Positions 8,355-18,511 of a stretch of DNA of 64,000 bases are shown here, one piece after another; within the stretch, counting starts at the first letter, position 1; the number at the start of each line of letters is the position of its first letter. The stretch covers positions 1,860,001-1,924,000 of the forward strand of contig NZ_CP091794.1 of assembly GCF_022024175.1 (NCBI RefSeq), read 5' to 3'. Source of the stretch: Prevotella communis. GTDB taxonomy: Bacteria > Bacteroidota > Bacteroidia > Bacteroidales > Bacteroidaceae. Under the pieces are notes generated by a model, which had not been told where the DNA came from, did no database searches, and saw only the letters and a list, made by a program, of their open reading frames with translations. A program made the translations under genes and the position numbers.

Positions 8355-11300
8355 TCAGAACATCATTGGTCCACCAAATCCGCCGCGTCCGCCGCCGAAG
8401 CCGCCTCCACGATTGCCACCACGGTTACCACCGCGACCGCCACCGAAGCCACCCATTCCGGGACCCATACCGCCCATGCCGTTGCGCATCTGCTGACGAG
8501 AAGCCTTTGTGCCGAAAAGGTTCAAGCGATAGTTGACACGAAGCATCACGTAACTGGTGATTGCGTTATACTCGGTATCGTTGCGTGAGAAGGCGCTGAC
8601 CATACGAGAGAAGTTTGACTGCTGATGCAGGATGTCATAGAACTCGAGGCGTACAGAGAGGGGCTTACCCTGAAGGAAACTCTGCGCAATCTGGGCATTC
8701 CAGATGAGCTCGTCGGTATTAGCAGATGCATCGCTGAAACCACGACGGCTGGCCATGCCTACGTTGGTAGTGAACTGTGTACCCCAAGGAGCATTGATGG
8801 TAGTATTGAAACCATAGTTGAAGCTCCAGGTGTTCAGGTTGGAATTAGCCTGCAGGGCATTAGAGTTGTGGTTGTAGTTCACACTACCGTTAAGCTCTAC
8901 CTCTAACCAGTCATTACGATAGCTGAAGCCCAGACGTTCACGCAGGGTTGTAGCCTTGGTGGTAGATTTCGTTGTAGTAAAGTTGGTTCCATCATAGAAG
9001 TAACCCACATTATTGTTATAGTTCACGCCTGTCTCAGTATTAACGTTGAAATAACCCAGTGTGTCGAGTGCGACATTGTACATCACGCTACCACCTGCAC
9101 TCCACTGTCCGTTGATATTCACAGGTTGTGACTTGGTACCACCAGTCTTAGGAATATACTCTGTACGTTGTGCAATGCTGTTGCTGGTGGTTGAGAAGTT
9201 CATGTTGGCATTGATAAATTGAGAGTGACTCTCAATGAAGTTGTTGAAGCGGAGGTTGAAACGCTGGGTGAATGAAGGCTTCAAACCAGGATTACCTGTA
9301 CGAATATTCAGTGGGTCTGTATTATCGACAATATCAATCAAGTTTTCCATTGAGGGCTGACTGCTTGAACCACGATACTCGAAGCGCAACTGACCACGCT
9401 CGCCAACACGATAGCGGAAATTAGCTGTTGGACTCCAGTTGACCACAGTACGACTGACATCTTTCAATTCTCCCTGAAAGTTTTGATGATATTTCGACAT
9501 CTGAGGCACAATCTGCACACCAAAATTGAAGTCGTACTTAGGCTGGATGATACGCAACATCACCTCAGCTGTATGTGTATAATTACGATAGTTAGATTCA
9601 CGACTCAAAGAATCGTCACGAAATTCTGTGTAACTATGACCACCTAAGTTATTAAAAATAGAATTCCAATCACGATACTCAGGATAAAGATCCGTCATCC
9701 CGTATATGCGTGCAGGGTTGTAAATATGATTAGGATCATTTTTCCAGAAATCGTACGTATTACGCTCACTCTTGGTATAGCTATAGTCGAACTGATAGCT
9801 GAACTGCAAGAACGTACGGCGTGTAAGAGGCTCACTATAAGTAACCTGAATGCCATAGTTATAATTCTTCTGAGGAGTCACATTATATCGAGTAGTAGAG
9901 TCGCCCGTTAATGCAGTATAGAAATATTTAATAAGACTCTGAGAGAACTGTTGTGAGTTTCCATCGCTATAGTTAGCTGTAGCACGCAGGGTGATGTTAC
10001 GACCTGTGTTACTCAACTTTCGGTTAATCTGCAAAGTACCACCCAATCGCTTAGAGTCACTATAGTTCATACCGCCATTAGATCGGGTGTTTACCTTGAT
10101 AGAGTCAGGCAACAAGTTGTTGATCATGTCATAGATATTTCTAGTCTCAATATCAAAGCCATAGGGGTCATCTTTGAATGTACCTGAGATAGAACGCGAC
10201 TGTCCATCGTTAGTGTTGTAGCTCCATGTAGGACGCAGACTGATATTCCATGCGGTATCAGGCGTCCACTCCACACGACCCTGAGCACTCCAGCTATTTG
10301 AGCGAGAGAAACTTCTATTCTCCGACTCTGAAAAAGCTGCTGAAGGATTCATAAAGTTCTCTGAAGAAGAATGCGACCATGTATCGCCGTCACGATGGTT
10401 CCATGTTACAGATCCGTCGAGCAGCAGAAGGTCTGTCTTCTCATAGTTCAGGTTCACCATAGCCATCTTTGATGACTGCAAGCCGCTACGGCCACCACCA
10501 CCGAAACGGCCACCGAAGCCACCGCCACCGAAGCCCATGTCATTGACATTGTTAGCATTGAGCATTGACATCACACGGGTGTTTTCACGCATCACAGCAC
10601 CGAAGGCACGACCTGTATAGCGATCCTTTGTACCCACACCGGCATCGACATTGGCAAACATACCACGATTCATACCAGCTTTCAGGCCAAAGTCAAGCAC
10701 GGTAGTCTCGTTACCATCATCGATACCTGTGATACGGCTCAGGTCGCTCTTCTCATCGTAGGTCTTGATACGCTCTACGATACTGGTAGGCAGATTCTTC
10801 ATGGCAGTCTGGGTGTCGCCTGTCATGAACTCCTTACCGTCAACCTTGATTTTCTTCACCTGTTTACCATTGATGGTGATAGTACCATCATCTGACACCT
10901 GAGCTCCAGGCAGACGCTTCACGAGTTCCTCAACAACAGAACCCTCGGGAGTCTTGTATGCGCCCGCGTTATAAATAACGGTATCGCCCTTTGAGTAAAC
11001 ACGAGCCTGGTTCTTGACTACAGTTGCACCTTTCAGCATGACGGCATCTACCTTCATAGATGTTGTGCCAAGATTTACAGGCTTGCCTGCCATCGTTACA
11101 CTACTAACCTGTGTCTTGTAACCTACATACGTTACACGGACCAGGTACTTGCCGTCAGCAGGAGCTGTCAGCGTGTACTGACCATTCATGTTGGTCACGG
11201 CATGTGTCACAGAAGTACTGTCTGTTTTCAACAGCGATACAGTGGCTTGAATGACTGCCTCGTTGGCTTCATCAACCACTTTACCTGTAATTGTTCGCTG

Positions 11301-11357
11301 TGCTTGCATTGATAGGGCCGAAAGAACGACGGCCATCAAAAGTAAGAATCGCTTCAT
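8355..11357 (-). CDS. outer-membrane beta-barrel protein with CarboxypepD_reg N-terminus
   Basis: A 1000-aa predicted outer-membrane protein. Residues 1-19 are a signal peptide ending AQA/Q. Residues about 20-95 (RTITGKVVDEANEAVIQATV to VTYVGYKTQ) form the carboxypeptidase-regulatory-like domain typical of Bacteroidota barrels. A plug-like region follows (VVEELVKRLPGAQVSDDGTI, then VKKIKVDGKEFM), then a long barrel rich in alternating aromatic strands, as in the OMP_b-brl_3 family related to TonB-dependent receptors. The last ~45 residues are almost only Gly, Arg, Met and Phe (GGFGGGRGGNRGGNRGG), and a shorter glycine stretch sits near residue 270. Substrate unknown. No SusD-like partner is adjacent. 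Confidence 0.85.
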   Translation of the reverse strand: MKRFLLLMAVVLSALSMQAQRTITGKVVDEANEAVIQATVSLLKTDSTSVTHAVTNMNGQYTLTAPADGKYLVRVTYVGYKTQVSSVTMAGKPVNLGTTSMKVDAVMLKGATVVKNQARVYSKGDTVIYNAGAYKTPEGSVVEELVKRLPGAQVSDDGTITINGKQVKKIKVDGKEFMTGDTQTAMKNLPTSIVERIKTYDEKSDLSRITGIDDGNETTVLDFGLKAGMNRGMFANVDAGVGTKDRYTGRAFGAVMRENTRVMSMLNANNVNDMGFGGGGFGGRFGGGGRSGLQSSKMAMVNLNYEKTDLLLLDGSVTWNHRDGDTWSHSSSENFMNPSAAFSESENRSFSRSNSWSAQGRVEWTPDTAWNISLRPTWSYNTNDGQSRSISGTFKDDPYGFDIETRNIYDMINNLLPDSIKVNTRSNGGMNYSDSKRLGGTLQINRKLSNTGRNITLRATANYSDGNSQQFSQSLIKYFYTALTGDSTTRYNVTPQKNYNYGIQVTYSEPLTRRTFLQFSYQFDYSYTKSERNTYDFWKNDPNHIYNPARIYGMTDLYPEYRDWNSIFNNLGGHSYTEFRDDSLSRESNYRNYTHTAEVMLRIIQPKYDFNFGVQIVPQMSKYHQNFQGELKDVSRTVVNWSPTANFRYRVGERGQLRFEYRGSSSQPSMENLIDIVDNTDPLNIRTGNPGLKPSFTQRFNLRFNNFIESHSQFINANMNFSTTSNSIAQRTEYIPKTGGTKSQPVNINGQWSAGGSVMYNVALDTLGYFNVNTETGVNYNNNVGYFYDGTNFTTTKSTTKATTLRERLGFSYRNDWLEVELNGSVNYNHNSNALQANSNLNTWSFNYGFNTTINAPWGTQFTTNVGMASRRGFSDASANTDELIWNAQIAQSFLQGKPLSVRLEFYDILHQQSNFSRMVSAFSRNDTEYNAITSYVMLRVNYRLNLFGTKASRQQMRNGMGGMGPGMGGFGGGRGGNRGGNRGGGFGGGRGGFGGPMMF

Positions 11358-11505
11358 TATATTTTTGTTTTTAATTATTTTTCCAACTGATGATATGACG
11401 TAGGTCTGTTATAAAAGTTTAATCTACACTTATATATTTTTCTTACACCATAAAATCTTTATATTCTTTAACGTATCCGAATTATCTCACTTTACAAAAA
11501 ATTCG

Positions 11506-11514
11506 TATCTTTGC
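11506..11514 (+). promoter_or_regulatory. -7 box of dnaB
   Basis: TATCTTTGC, 22 bp before the ATG. The preceding TTACAAAAAATT and following ACTC are shared with the phoH promoter at 13139. Confidence 0.75.
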
Positions 11515-11535
11515 ACTCCAAATTTATCAATAGAT

Positions 11536-13092
11536 ATGGCAGAACAAAATACGCCACGACGCAGACAAAGTCGTCAACAACAACCTGTAGACAATACATA
11601 CGCTCATTTGCAACCGCAAGCTCTTGATGTAGAGCGTGCCGTATTAGGTGCCCTTCTTGTAGACAAGGACGCCTATTCCGTAGTATGTGAGATACTGAAA
11701 CCTGAGAGTTTCTACGAACCACGCAATAGGATTATCTACGAGGCCATCCAGCATTTGTCAATGAATGAACAGCCAGTCGACGTACTCACCGTAGCCGATC
11801 AGCTGGCACACACCGGACAACTGGAGGAAGTCGGCGGACCTGCCTATATTGCCGAGATATCTTCACGTGTTGCTTCTTCGGCCCATGTGGAGTATCATGC
11901 ACGAATCATTGCCCAAAAATCACTTGCCAGACAGTTAATACAATTTGCCAGCGACATTGAGACGAAGGCATTCGACGAGACGGTCAATGTTGATGACTTG
12001 ATGCAGCATGCTGAGGGTTCTCTCTTCGAGTTGTCGCAGAAAAACATGAAGAAAGACTACACGCAGATTGACCCTGTTATTGCGCAGGCTGTCAAGGTGA
12101 TTCAGGATGCTGCCAAGAACAAGGATGGTCTTACGGGTATTCCAACAGGTTATCATGGCCTGGATGACAAAACCAGCGGATGGCAACCTTCAGACTTGGT
12201 GATTATTGCCGGACGACCTGCCATGGGTAAGACAGCTTTTGCACTGTCTATGGCTAAGAATATCGCAGCTGACTACCAGGTTCCTCTAGCTTTCTTCTCA
12301 TTGGAAATGTCGAACCAGCAGCTGGTGAACCGACTGCTGTCTAATGTCTGCGAAGTATCAGGTAAAAAGATTCTGAACGGACAGTTGCAGCCCGACGAGT
12401 GGGACCGACTCGATAAGCGAATCAATAATCTGCTGGGTGCACCTATCTATGTTGATGACACACCCGGTCTGTCGGTTTTTGAGTTACGTACAAAAGCCCG
12501 GCGTCTGGTACGTGAACACGGCGTAAAGATTATCATGATTGACTACCTGCAGCTGATGAATGCCAACGGTATGCGTTTCTCCAGTCGTCAGGAAGAGGTG
12601 TCAACGATCAGTCGTTCTCTGAAAGGTCTGGCAAAGGAGCTGGACATCCCCATCCTGGCACTGTCACAGTTGAACCGTGGTGTAGAGAGCCGTGAAGGTC
12701 TTGAAGGTAAACGACCACAGTTGAGCGACTTGCGTGAGTCAGGTGCTATTGAGCAGGATGCCGATATGGTACTTTTCGTACACCGTCCTGAATACTACCA
12801 TATTTTCCAGGATGATAAGGGACGCGACCTGCACGGTATGGCTGAGATTATCATTGCCAAACACCGTAAAGGTGCTACAGGTGATGTACTTCTGACTTTC
12901 CGCGGTGAATATACCCGATTCGAGAATCCTGAGGACGGCCGGTTAGGTCCTATGAGTCCACAGTCAGGTGGCGAGATTCTAAGTTCAAAGGTTAATGGTG
13001 ACGACAATGGCGCTCCCCTACCCAACGATTTTGACTCCTTTGGCGGAGGAATGCCAATCCCACCACCATCCAACGAGCCAATGCCATTTTAG
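11536..13092 (+). CDS. dnaB: replicative DNA helicase DnaB
   Basis: A 518-aa hexameric helicase that unwinds DNA at the replication fork. The N-terminal DnaB domain (about 28-130: ERAVLGALLVD, VDVLTVADQL) is followed by a linker and the RecA-like domain. Walker A is GRPAMGKT at 226-233, Walker B lies in KIIMIDYLQLM near 340, and the DnaB motifs SLEMSNQQL, QLNRGVE and RESGAIEQDAD are present. The C-terminal tail is a low-complexity Gly/Pro stretch (FGGGMPIPPPS), common in Bacteroidota DnaB. It has its own promoter and stands just upstream of the phoH promoter. Confidence 0.97.
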   Translation: MAEQNTPRRRQSRQQQPVDNTYAHLQPQALDVERAVLGALLVDKDAYSVVCEILKPESFYEPRNRIIYEAIQHLSMNEQPVDVLTVADQLAHTGQLEEVGGPAYIAEISSRVASSAHVEYHARIIAQKSLARQLIQFASDIETKAFDETVNVDDLMQHAEGSLFELSQKNMKKDYTQIDPVIAQAVKVIQDAAKNKDGLTGIPTGYHGLDDKTSGWQPSDLVIIAGRPAMGKTAFALSMAKNIAADYQVPLAFFSLEMSNQQLVNRLLSNVCEVSGKKILNGQLQPDEWDRLDKRINNLLGAPIYVDDTPGLSVFELRTKARRLVREHGVKIIMIDYLQLMNANGMRFSSRQEEVSTISRSLKGLAKELDIPILALSQLNRGVESREGLEGKRPQLSDLRESGAIEQDADMVLFVHRPEYYHIFQDDKGRDLHGMAEIIIAKHRKGATGDVLLTFRGEYTRFENPEDGRLGPMSPQSGGEILSSKVNGDDNGAPLPNDFDSFGGGMPIPPPSNEPMPF

Positions 13093-13138
13093 AAATAAAA
13101 AGTGCAGTCATTTACTTTAAGGTTACAAAAAATTGTTG

Positions 13139-13147
13139 TATCTTTGC
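13139..13147 (+). promoter_or_regulatory. -7 box of phoH-purC-menG
   Basis: TATCTTTGC preceded by TTACAAAAAATT and followed by ACTC, close to the dnaB promoter in sequence. Confidence 0.75.
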
Positions 13148-13183
13148 ACTCGATTTCAGTAAATACATATTCAGATTAGCGTT

Positions 13184-14155
13184 TTGATAGAGAAGCATAT
13201 AGTCATAGAAGATGTAGACCCAGTAATGTTTTATGGGGTTGGAAATGCGCACCTGCAGATGTTGCGCGCATTATATCCGAAACTTCGCATCGTGGCTCGT
13301 GATAATGTGATACGTATTATGGGCGACGAAGAACAGATGGCTGCTTTCGAGGAAAGCACGGAGAAGATGCGCCAACATATCGTAAAATTCAATTCTATCA
13401 GCGAAGAAGACATCCTTGATATAATAAAAGGTAAGCGCACGCGCGATGATGTGCCTGAAGGGGTGATAGTATATTCTATTGCCGGACGTCCCATCAAGGC
13501 CCGGAGCGAGAATCAGCAGCGACTTGTAGATGCCTATCAGAATAATGACATGGTGTTTGCCGTAGGTCCTGCCGGAACAGGTAAGACTTATCTGTCCATA
13601 GCTTTGGCTGTCAAGGCGCTAAAGGAAAAGACAGCAAAAAAGATTATCTTGAGCAGACCTGCCGTAGAAGCTGGTGAAAAACTGGGATTCCTGCCTGGCG
13701 ATATGAAGGACAAGATTGACCCCTATCTGCAACCGCTCTACGATGCGCTCGAGGATATGATACCACAGGTAAAGCTTCAGGACATGATGGAGAAGCATGT
13801 CATACAGATTGCACCGCTGGCATTCATGCGTGGACGCACGCTGAGTGATGCTGTGGTGATTCTCGATGAAGCACAAAACACAACCCCCGCCCAGATTCGG
13901 ATGTTCCTGACGCGCATGGGATGGAACACCAAGATGATTATTACGGGCGACATGACTCAAATTGACCTTCCCCACTCACAGAAAAGCGGACTCATAGAAG
14001 CCCTGCACATTTTGAATAATGTAGAGGGCATCGGCGTTGTCAACCTGAACGGCAAGGACATTGTACGCCATAAACTGGTGACACGCATCGTCAACGCATA
14101 CGAGAATTTCGATAAAGAATATAAAAACAACAATGAAAGCATTAACAAAGACTGA
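13184..14155 (+). CDS. phoH: PhoH-family ATPase
   Basis: A 323-aa PhoH/YbeZ protein, an ATPase often linked to RNA metabolism and ribosome maturation. The start is taken as TTG at 13184, giving [13 protein letters not shown], which agrees with the usual family N-terminus; no ATG precedes the conserved region. Walker A is GPAGTGKT and Walker B is [24 protein letters not shown] is a further PhoH signature. The end overlaps purC by 23 bp. Confidence 0.93.
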   Translation: MIEKHIVIEDVDPVMFYGVGNAHLQMLRALYPKLRIVARDNVIRIMGDEEQMAAFEESTEKMRQHIVKFNSISEEDILDIIKGKRTRDDVPEGVIVYSIAGRPIKARSENQQRLVDAYQNNDMVFAVGPAGTGKTYLSIALAVKALKEKTAKKIILSRPAVEAGEKLGFLPGDMKDKIDPYLQPLYDALEDMIPQVKLQDMMEKHVIQIAPLAFMRGRTLSDAVVILDEAQNTTPAQIRMFLTRMGWNTKMIITGDMTQIDLPHSQKSGLIEALHILNNVEGIGVVNLNGKDIVRHKLVTRIVNAYENFDKEYKNNNESINKD

Positions 14156-15080
14156 CTTCAACTTCGAAGGACAGAAGAGTGTTTACCACGGTAAAGTCCG
14201 TGACGTGTACAACATCAATGACGATCTGATGGTGATGGTTGCCACAGACCGTATCTCAGCATTCGATGTGGTGCTACCCAAGGGAATCCCCTTCAAGGGA
14301 CAGGTATTGAACCAAATTGCAGCACAGTTCCTGGATGCAACTACAGACATCTGTCCCAACTGGAAACTGGCTACCCCCGATCCTATGGTTACCGTGGGAC
14401 TGAAATGCGAGGGCTTTCGTGTTGAAATGATTATCCGTTCAATCCTTACAGGTTCTGCATGGCGCGAATACAAGAACGGATGTCGTGAGTTGTGTGGTGT
14501 TAAACTGCCCGATGGCATGCGCGAGAACGAGCGTTTCCCAGAACCAATTATCACACCTACAACGAAAGCTGACGAAGGTCACGACATGAATATCTCCAAG
14601 GAAGAGATTATCGCACAGGGTATCGTTTCTGCAGAAGATTATGCAATCATGGAGGACTATACACGTAAGATTTTCGCTCGTGGACAGGAGATTGCAGCTA
14701 AACGCGGTCTGATTCTTGTTGATACCAAGTATGAGTTTGGAAAGCGCGACGGAAAGGTATACCTCATTGACGAGATTCATACACCAGATTCATCACGCTA
14801 CTTCTATGCTGATGGTTATGAGGAGAAACTCGCCAAGGGCGAGCCACAGAAACAGCTCTCTAAGGAGTTTGTTCGCCAGTGGCTTATTGAGCACAACTTC
14901 ATGAACGAGCCTGGACAAACTATGCCTGAGATTACTGACGAGTATGCAGAGAGCGTATCAGAGCGTTACATTGAACTCTATGAGCACATCACCGGCACCA
15001 AGTTCGACAAGGCTGCTGAGGAAGGAGATATCGCCGCACGTATTGAGCGTAACGTCAGCGAATGGCTGAAAACAAGATAA
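14133..15080 (+). CDS. purC: SAICAR synthetase PurC
   Basis: A 315-aa phosphoribosylaminoimidazole-succinocarboxamide synthase, which joins CAIR and aspartate with ATP in purine synthesis. Seen: [25 protein letters not shown] at the N-terminus (nucleotide loop), then [13 protein letters not shown] and the C-terminal LVDTKYEFG and [13 protein letters not shown]. The length matches the longer, yeast-like form rather than the ~240-aa E. coli form. It overlaps phoH at the start and its TAA overlaps the ATG of the next gene by one base. purM lies 3.4 kb downstream. Confidence 0.96.
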   Translation: MKALTKTDFNFEGQKSVYHGKVRDVYNINDDLMVMVATDRISAFDVVLPKGIPFKGQVLNQIAAQFLDATTDICPNWKLATPDPMVTVGLKCEGFRVEMIIRSILTGSAWREYKNGCRELCGVKLPDGMRENERFPEPIITPTTKADEGHDMNISKEEIIAQGIVSAEDYAIMEDYTRKIFARGQEIAAKRGLILVDTKYEFGKRDGKVYLIDEIHTPDSSRYFYADGYEEKLAKGEPQKQLSKEFVRQWLIEHNFMNEPGQTMPEITDEYAESVSERYIELYEHITGTKFDKAAEEGDIAARIERNVSEWLKTR

Positions 15081-15811
15081 TGTATAAACAGGAAGAGATA
15101 AAACCCTACCACGAGGGTGAGAAGGCACAGCAGGTGGAGCAGATGTTTGATAACATCGCTCCCACCTACGATGCGCTCAATCACCGGCTTTCTTGGGATA
15201 TAGACAAGGGATGGCGCAAAAAGGCCATCAAGCAGTTAGCTCCCTTTGCACCCCAGACTATGCTCGACATAGCTACGGGTACAGGGGACTTTGCCATTTT
15301 ATCGGCTCAGATGTTGCATCCCAGGAAACTGATAGGTGCCGACATCAGCGAGGGTATGATGGAGATTGGCAGGAAAAAAGTGAATATTCTTGGTTTGCAG
15401 GACACTATCTCATTTGCAAAGGAGGATTGTCTGCATTTGAGCTATGAAGACAATACTTTTGATGCTGTCACAGCCGCTTTTGGTATTCGCAATTTTGCTG
15501 ATCTGGACAAGGGACTCAGTGAGATGTGTCGCGTATTAAAACCTGGCGGACATCTCAGCATCGTAGAACTGACCACTCCCGTGTCGTTCCCTATGAAACA
15601 ACTCTTCCATATCTATTCTCACACGGTGTTACCTGTCTACGGACGCCTTATCTCAAAAGACACCAGCGCCTATTCATATCTGACAAAGACAATTGAAGCA
15701 TTCCCCCAGGGCGAAAGAATGCAACAGATTCTGTGTCAGGCAGGCTTTAAGGAGGCTACATTCAAACGCCTTACTTTCGGAATATGTACGATGTATTTCG
15801 CAACTAAATAA
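15080..15811 (+). CDS. menG: demethylmenaquinone methyltransferase (MenG/UbiE)
   Basis: A 243-aa class I SAM methyltransferase that makes menaquinone from demethylmenaquinone, the quinone used by NDH-1 and Nqr in such organisms. Motif I is [24 protein letters not shown] and [17 protein letters not shown] are UbiE signatures. I prefer the ATG at 15080 ([18 protein letters not shown]), which shares a base with the purC stop. An in-frame ATG at 15062 would add six residues. Confidence 0.94.
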   Translation: MYKQEEIKPYHEGEKAQQVEQMFDNIAPTYDALNHRLSWDIDKGWRKKAIKQLAPFAPQTMLDIATGTGDFAILSAQMLHPRKLIGADISEGMMEIGRKKVNILGLQDTISFAKEDCLHLSYEDNTFDAVTAAFGIRNFADLDKGLSEMCRVLKPGGHLSIVELTTPVSFPMKQLFHIYSHTVLPVYGRLISKDTSAYSYLTKTIEAFPQGERMQQILCQAGFKEATFKRLTFGICTMYFATK

Positions 15812-15823
15812 TAAACCGACATT

Positions 15824-16573
15824 ATGGACAAGTATGGACTTATAGGTTTTCCATTGGGGCATTCTTTCTCAATCAATTACTTTAACCAAAAGTTTGCTGA
15901 CGAGGGAATCAATGCCAAGTACATGAACTTTGAGATTCCAACCATCGAAGCGCTTGCAGAAGTGCTTGACCAGAATCCTGAGCTCAAAGGACTAAATGTT
16001 ACGATTCCCTACAAACAGAAAGTGATGGAGTATTTGGACCAGATCAGTCCAGAAGCTCGTGCTATCGGTGCCGTCAACGTGATAAGGGTGACACATGAAG
16101 GTAATGACATCAAGCTGAAAGGTTTTAACTCTGACGTTATCGGATTTACACAGAGCATTGAGCCCATGCTGGAGTCCTACCACAAGAAAGCGTTGGTATT
16201 GGGTACCGGTGGTGCCTCAAAAGCCATCTCGTATGGATTACAGTCACTGGGGTTAGAGACTGTCTATGTCAGCCGCTATCAACGTCCGGACACCATCTGC
16301 TACGAAGATATCACACCAGAGGTCATCAAAGAATATAATGTCATAGTTAACTGTACACCAGTAGGCATGTTCCCCAAGACTGAAGAATGTCCGAAACTGC
16401 CCTATGAATCAATGGATGAAAAGAACATCCTCTATGATCTTATCTATAATCCCGACGAGACCTTATTTATGAAAAAAGGTGCAGAACGAGGCGCTAGCGT
16501 TAAAAACGGATTGGAAATGCTTCTTTTGCAGGCTTTTGCCTCTTGGGAGTTCTGGAATGGTAAAGAGAAATAA
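15824..16573 (+). CDS. aroE: shikimate dehydrogenase AroE
   Basis: A 249-aa NADP-dependent enzyme of aromatic amino acid synthesis that reduces 3-dehydroshikimate. The N-terminal GLIGFPLGHSFSINYFN is the substrate loop with the two conserved serines; LKGLNVTIPYKQKV holds the catalytic lysine. ALVLGTGGASKAISY is the nucleotide-binding glycine motif and VNCTPVGMFP is also conserved. The protein is short for AroE but of normal Bacteroidota length. It lies 12 bp after menG. Confidence 0.95.
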   Translation: MDKYGLIGFPLGHSFSINYFNQKFADEGINAKYMNFEIPTIEALAEVLDQNPELKGLNVTIPYKQKVMEYLDQISPEARAIGAVNVIRVTHEGNDIKLKGFNSDVIGFTQSIEPMLESYHKKALVLGTGGASKAISYGLQSLGLETVYVSRYQRPDTICYEDITPEVIKEYNVIVNCTPVGMFPKTEECPKLPYESMDEKNILYDLIYNPDETLFMKKGAERGASVKNGLEMLLLQAFASWEFWNGKEK

Positions 16574-16584
16574 CTGATAGGAAG

Positions 16585-17850
16585 ATGGAAACAGCCTGGA
16601 CGATTTTTAGCCTCTACGTCATTATCTTCGGTAGCTTGATTGCCGGAGGACTATATGCTGAGCGTTCAAGCAACAATGAACGACAGGCATTAATCAGGAA
16701 TAAGAAGAATAAACTGAAAGCCTGTGCACAGAAATACAATATTCAGATAAAGTCTTTGGAACAATCCTATAAGGAAGACAAGAAGGCACTCAGAACGAAG
16801 CAGAATATCTTTCAGAAACTGACGGGTCAGAACACGACTTCCCTTAGAAGAGAATACCAAAGCAGATATACGCACGAAAAGAAACAATATACCAATGAGG
16901 TCCGTCAGATAATACACGAGTGGAACGCTCAGGGTAAAAACAACCGCAAGTGGACTATCTATTGGAAAGGACTTATTGTCATTGGCGCTATCGTTTCTTT
17001 GGGTGCATGCACACACGCTTTAGATGAAATCGGAGAAGATGAAGACTATTTATCTTACTCCAACACGACAGAGCATTACTGGCGGGCAGAGGATATTCCG
17101 ATGCCTCATCTGAAGGACGGAAGACGTTACGTTTCTAATCCGGACAGCATCATCAGTCAGGAAACGGTCAGCCGCCTCGATGCCAAACTCAAGCAGTTGG
17201 ACGACTCGCTGGGCATTGAATCTGTCGTTGCAGTTGTCAGTCATGTGGAAGGTGCTGATATTGAAGGCTTTGCTCAAAAAATCTTTGATATTTACAAAGT
17301 AGGAAAGAAAGACTACGGACTGGTAATGGTACTAGCCTACGATGATCATAAGTTCCGCACTCAGACCGGTAGAGCCCTGGAAGCCGAACTGACCGACGTA
17401 GAATGTTTCCGACTGCAGGAGCACTACCTCATACCCAGTATGAAAGCAGAATTACCCGATAGCGGACTCATCTATATGGTTGATGCCATCTATAACACTC
17501 TGCAAGGCAAGGAACTGCCAGAGATGGCGGAACTCACGCCAAAGAGTAGTACAAGCAGTGATGACGAGGATGTCCCCCTGTTGCCATTCCTCTATCTCGT
17601 TATTCTAATCGGATGGGGTATCATGTATTACGCGATGGCCAGCCGCTTAGGATGGAACCTGATGGCTTACGCCCTTGGTATGTTACGCCCCAACCCGTTT
17701 GTTGAGAAGAGCCATTATACCGGCCCCGTTATTATCGGTACTGGCGGCGGTCGCAGTAGCGGCTTTGGAGGTGGCTTTGGAGGAGGCAGTTTCGGAGGTG
17801 GCTTCAGCGGCGGTAGCAGTGGTGGCGGTGGTGCCACATCCAGCTGGTAA
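16585..17850 (+). CDS. TPM-domain membrane protein with Gly-rich tail
   Basis: A 421-aa protein. An N-terminal membrane segment (about 5-25) is followed by a charged, coiled-coil-like stretch (about 30-115), a second membrane segment (about 130-150), and a TPM_phosphatase-type domain (about 170-310: YVSNPDSIISQETVSRLDAKL and KKDYGLVMVLAYDDHKFRTQTG). A third membrane segment lies near 330-350. The tail of about 45 residues is nearly all Gly, Ser and Phe, as in YgcG-type TPM proteins. lemA follows after 41 bp, a frequent pairing. The biochemical role is unknown. The N-terminal coiled part before the TPM domain is not usual. Confidence 0.8.
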   Translation: METAWTIFSLYVIIFGSLIAGGLYAERSSNNERQALIRNKKNKLKACAQKYNIQIKSLEQSYKEDKKALRTKQNIFQKLTGQNTTSLRREYQSRYTHEKKQYTNEVRQIIHEWNAQGKNNRKWTIYWKGLIVIGAIVSLGACTHALDEIGEDEDYLSYSNTTEHYWRAEDIPMPHLKDGRRYVSNPDSIISQETVSRLDAKLKQLDDSLGIESVVAVVSHVEGADIEGFAQKIFDIYKVGKKDYGLVMVLAYDDHKFRTQTGRALEAELTDVECFRLQEHYLIPSMKAELPDSGLIYMVDAIYNTLQGKELPEMAELTPKSSTSSDDEDVPLLPFLYLVILIGWGIMYYAMASRLGWNLMAYALGMLRPNPFVEKSHYTGPVIIGTGGGRSSGFGGGFGGGSFGGGFSGGSSGGGGATSSW

Positions 17851-17891
17851 TCAGTCAAGAAGATATTAATCATAAAAAACAAATAGAAGTT

Positions 17892-18467
17892 ATGAAAAAA
17901 AGTTATGTTGTTTTAATCGTTGTAGCAGTGATCGCCATTGCTCTCTTTGGATGGGTGAAGAGTACCTACAACGGAATGGTTAGCGTAGAGGAAGAAGCTA
18001 CAACAGCATTGGCCAACGTACAGTCGGCCTATCAGCGTCGTGCCGATCTGATTCCTAATCTGGTTCAGACAGTAAAGGGCTATGCCTCTCATGAAAAAGA
18101 GACTCTGGAAGGCGTTGTCAACGCCCGTTCAAAGGCTACCAGCATCACGCTGAATGCCGAGAATATCAAGGAATATCAGCAGGCTCAGGGCGAGTTATCA
18201 AGTGCTCTGGGACGACTCATTGCTATCGGTGAGGCTTATCCTGACCTGAAGGCCAACGAGAATTTCCGTGAACTGCAGGTACAACTGGAGGGCACAGAGA
18301 ACCGTATCAACGTGGAGCGCAACAACTTCAACAAGGCCGTTCAAACGTATAATGTCGCCATTCGCAAGTTCCCCAGCAACCTGTTGGCTGGCATCTTTGG
18401 TTTTGAGAAGATGGATAAGTTCGAGGCTGCCGCAGGTTCTGAGAACGCTCCTAAAGTTGAATTTTAA
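17892..18467 (+). CDS. lemA: LemA family protein
   Basis: A 191-aa protein with one N-terminal membrane helix and an otherwise helical bundle. The LemA signature is clear: YNGMVSVEEEATTALANVQSAY with QRRADLIPNLVQTVKGYA, then AYPDLKANENFRELQ and GTENRINVERNNFN. The function is not established. In many genomes LemA neighbours a TPM-domain protein, as here, which suggests a shared envelope role. Confidence 0.95.
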   Translation: MKKSYVVLIVVAVIAIALFGWVKSTYNGMVSVEEEATTALANVQSAYQRRADLIPNLVQTVKGYASHEKETLEGVVNARSKATSITLNAENIKEYQQAQGELSSALGRLIAIGEAYPDLKANENFRELQVQLEGTENRINVERNNFNKAVQTYNVAIRKFPSNLLAGIFGFEKMDKFEAAAGSENAPKVEF

Positions 18468-18511
18468 GCAAGCAAAGTACGCTTCAAAAGAAATTGTACC
18501 AATAAGGAATT

